From Nitrospinales bacterium (GTDB taxonomy: Bacteria > Nitrospinota_A > UBA7883 > JACRGQ01), in the NCBI GenBank assembly GCA_023248535.1, contig JAHFEJ010000011.1, positions 15,868-53,863 of the forward strand: a stretch of 37,996 nucleotides of DNA, read 5' to 3'. The notes beneath the pieces are model-generated. The model searched no databases and was not told the origin of the DNA. It saw only the letters and a list, made by a program, of their open reading frames with translations. Positions 36,186-37,996 of the stretch are shown one piece after another; position 1 is the first letter of the stretch; each line of letters opens with the position of its first letter. The translations under genes were made by a program, and so were the position numbers.

Positions 36186-37205
36186 ATGGTTAAAACAGTT
36201 GCGGTGGCCGGCGCTTCCGGCTACACAGGCATTGAGGCGCTGAAAATTCTCGCCCGGCATCCCGGCGTGAAACTTCTTGCCGCCTCCGCCCAGACGTATG
36301 CGGGGAAACCGCTTGCGTTGCTCATGGGGGCGGGAGCGCCCGATATGAAATTTTGCGCCGCCGATGCGCCGGAAATTGACGCGGCTGAGGTAATTTTTTC
36401 CTGCCTGCCGCATGGATCCGGCGCGGAGAACATCGTAAAGTGGCGGCAACAGGGAAAAGTGGTGTTCGATCTCTCGGCCGATTTCCGTCTGAAGGATCCG
36501 GCGCTTTACGATAAGTGGTACGGCCACGCGCACGCGGCCCCCGATCTGCTCAAGACCGCGGTGTACGGCCTGCCCGAGGCGCGGCGGGATGCCATAAAAA
36601 ACGCCGATCTTATCGCCTGTCCCGGCTGTTTTGTCACCGCCACATTGCTGGGACTGCTCCCCGTGGTGCGGGCCGGGTGGGTAAAGCCAACCATATTTGT
36701 GAGCGCCGTTTCCGGCACAAGCGGCGCGGGGCGCAAGAGCGAGGCCGCGTACTCCTTCTGCGAAGTGAACGAAAACCTCTACGTCTACGGCGCGCCAATA
36801 CACCGGCATACGCCTGAGATGGAGCAGGAGCTTTCCCTCGCCGCCGGCAAGGAGATGCATGTCTCTTTCGTGCCGCACCTCGGCCCCTTCAACCGGGGGA
36901 TACATGCTACACTCTTTGCCGAGCCGGCCATCCCGCTCAGCCAGGCCGAGATGACAAAGTATTACGAGGATTTTTATTTCGCCTCGCCGTTTGTAACCGT
37001 TACCGCTGAAAACCCGCAACTGAAAAACGTGCGGGGAACCAACCACTGCCACATCAGGCCGCTGCTGGACGAGCGGACCGGCAAGCTGCTGGTGTTCAGC
37101 GTCCTTGACAATCTAATCAAGGGGGCGGCTGGCCAGGCGGTGCAGTGCTTCAATATACGGTTCGGCTTGGCTGAAACCGACGGTCTCCCCATGCCTCCCG
37201 TCTAA
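36186..37205 (+). CDS. argC: N-acetyl-gamma-glutamyl-phosphate reductase
   Basis: NADPH-dependent reduction of N-acetylglutamyl phosphate in arginine/ornithine synthesis. The 339-residue protein has the nucleotide fold VAVAGASGYTGIEALKIL at the N-terminus, FSCLPHGSG, DLSADFRLKD, the catalytic Cys in ACPGCFVTAT, AVSGTSGAGRKS, and the catalytic-region His in HTPEMEQEL and FVPHLGPFNRG. The ATG at 36186 matches family starts. An open frame to 36003 adds unrelated residues. No other arg gene adjoins it. Confidence 0.96.
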   Translation: MVKTVAVAGASGYTGIEALKILARHPGVKLLAASAQTYAGKPLALLMGAGAPDMKFCAADAPEIDAAEVIFSCLPHGSGAENIVKWRQQGKVVFDLSADFRLKDPALYDKWYGHAHAAPDLLKTAVYGLPEARRDAIKNADLIACPGCFVTATLLGLLPVVRAGWVKPTIFVSAVSGTSGAGRKSEAAYSFCEVNENLYVYGAPIHRHTPEMEQELSLAAGKEMHVSFVPHLGPFNRGIHATLFAEPAIPLSQAEMTKYYEDFYFASPFVTVTAENPQLKNVRGTNHCHIRPLLDERTGKLLVFSVLDNLIKGAAGQAVQCFNIRFGLAETDGLPMPPV

Positions 37206-37235
37206 CACGGCTCACCGCGCATGGCGCGAACCGTG
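37206..37235. terminator. hairpin between argC and the cytochrome gene, possible bidirectional stop
   Basis: CACGG/CCGTG arms (37206-37210 and 37231-37235) enclose GCGC/GCGC (37217-37227), directly after the argC stop and between converging genes. No T tract follows, so termination is plausible but not proven. Confidence 0.4.
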
Positions 37236-37280
37236 CATCGATCCCCCGCGCCGCCTTCTTACGCCCTTTCGCTTCAAGCC

Positions 37281-37664
37281 CTACTTGGCGTATTTGCAGT
37301 TACAGAGCTGCCGCAGGTGTTTCACCAGTCCGCGGATATCCTCTTTTTGCAGTATCGTGTTGTGGGAGGGCATCGCTGAATTAAAACCGGTCGCTTCGCC
37401 GCCTTCGCTGATTGTTTTGAACAGCTGTTCATCGGTGCGTTTGCTCATGTATGCGCCGTCGGTGTGGTTGCGGGGCGGAACCTCCAGCGTTTCGGCCAGT
37501 TGTCCTTTGCCGTCGCCTTCCCTGCCGTGACACATGGAGCAGTAAAGCTGGTAATTGTTTGCCGCATTGCCCAGCTCATCCTCAACCGCCAGCGCGGGGC
37601 TGGCTGCAAATGCCGAGATAGCAAGCGTGAATATGCCGAGCGATGCCAAAAACCCTTTCTTCAT
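37281..37664 (-). CDS. periplasmic small c-type cytochrome
   Basis: A 127-residue precursor. A signal peptide (MKKGFLASLGIFTLAISAFA...ALA) is followed by a monoheme class I cytochrome c. The heme site is C42-S-M-C45-H46 and the likely sixth ligand is M98 in FNSAMPSH. The C-terminal helix (EDIRGLVKHLRQLC) is typical. The tail LCNCKYAK adds two extra Cys. It would carry electrons in the periplasm, but no partner is encoded next to it. The gene is leftward, converging on argC, with GGAGGAG before the ATG at slightly long spacing. Confidence 0.9.
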   Translation of the reverse strand: MKKGFLASLGIFTLAISAFAASPALAVEDELGNAANNYQLYCSMCHGREGDGKGQLAETLEVPPRNHTDGAYMSKRTDEQLFKTISEGGEATGFNSAMPSHNTILQKEDIRGLVKHLRQLCNCKYAK

Positions 37665-37685
37665 AATACTTCGTCTCCTCCCTGC

Positions 37686-37862
37686 TTATTTTTTCCTGTA
37701 AACGTTTAGCCCAATCTTTTCATTTCGGTCCGGGATCGAAATGTTCCCTTCCGTCGAAGCGATGATGATGGTCTTGCCCGACGAGGAGGGGCCGAATTCC
37801 TTGGTCAGATCCACCTTTATGGTGAGAATGTTGCCTTGAACGGCCATTTCAACGTTTTTCAT
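37686..37862 (-). CDS. conserved small protein of unknown function
   Basis: A 58-residue protein starting at the ATG at 37862 behind AAGGGGAAG. The sequence is beta-rich (VEMAVQGNILTIKVDLTKEFG) with a GPSSSGKTIIIASTEGN core and a charged end (IPDRNEKIGLNVYRKK). I recall close relatives in several Gram-negative groups but no assigned role. The SSSGKT stretch resembles a phosphate-binding loop, but the protein is too small to be an NTPase. It is upstream of and parallel to the cytochrome gene with 21 bp between, so the two are probably co-transcribed. Confidence 0.75.
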   Translation of the reverse strand: MKNVEMAVQGNILTIKVDLTKEFGPSSSGKTIIIASTEGNISIPDRNEKIGLNVYRKK

Positions 37863-37996
37863 GTTTTCTTCCCCTTTTGTCTGAAGCAATTATAAATAGT
37901 GATACAAGCTGTTATCTTAACGCATCTTGTTGTATCGTGAAAATACTTCACCTGCGGAATTTACGAAATTTGCCGCAGCCAGCGGTATGCCGCCCC

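Overview
The window comes from a Gram-negative, high-GC bacterium. It encodes lipid A synthesis (LpxB), undecaprenyl-PP recycling (UppP), a periplasmic c-type cytochrome and a complex I that must serve a quinone-based respiratory chain. The gene set and gene order (agt-serA-hisZ-purA; TatD joined to a radical SAM domain; an SfrAB-like NADPH oxidoreductase pair) resemble the broad deltaproteobacterial/Nitrospinota grade. No rRNA, tRNA or other phylogenetic marker RNA is present, so this placement is tentative.

Left part (1-12.5 kb). At the left edge is the end of a small three-repeat protein, then a 150-bp palindromic inverted-repeat element, then a pentapeptide-repeat membrane protein broken by a 7-G tract. 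From 10.9 kb down to 2.3 kb runs a tightly packed leftward operon: class V aminotransferase, serA, hisZ, purA, TatD-radical SAM fusion, lpxB and uppP. Most junctions in it overlap by a few bases. A terminator separates this operon from an upstream leftward pair, a zinc-ribbon protein with acidic repeats and an RDD membrane protein.

Centre (12.9-29.04 kb). A rightward complex I operon of 15 genes with overlapping or nearly touching ends, closed by a clear terminator. It is unusual at both ends of the electron path. In place of NuoE and NuoF there is one protein carrying only the NuoF iron-sulfur domain joined to a GltD/SfrB-type FAD-NAD(P)H module. In place of NuoL there are two MrpD-like antiporter subunits with a small two-helix protein between them. 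Together with canonical NuoM and NuoN this gives four antiporter-like subunits. The likely electron route is NAD(P)H to FAD, to the N3-like cluster, NuoG, NuoI and NuoB, and finally quinone, with possibly altered ion stoichiometry. This is the most interesting system in the window.

Right part (29-38 kb). A palindrome-rich gap, including a 95-bp element that can fold as a cloverleaf, leads to a hicAB toxin-antitoxin pair. Next come leftward yebC-ruvC-ruvA, rightward rtcB and a ferritin-like diiron protein. The 3' end of the ferritin-like gene has been duplicated and has decayed downstream. After it lie a secreted helical-repeat protein, argC, a small cytochrome c and a 58-residue conserved protein of unknown role.
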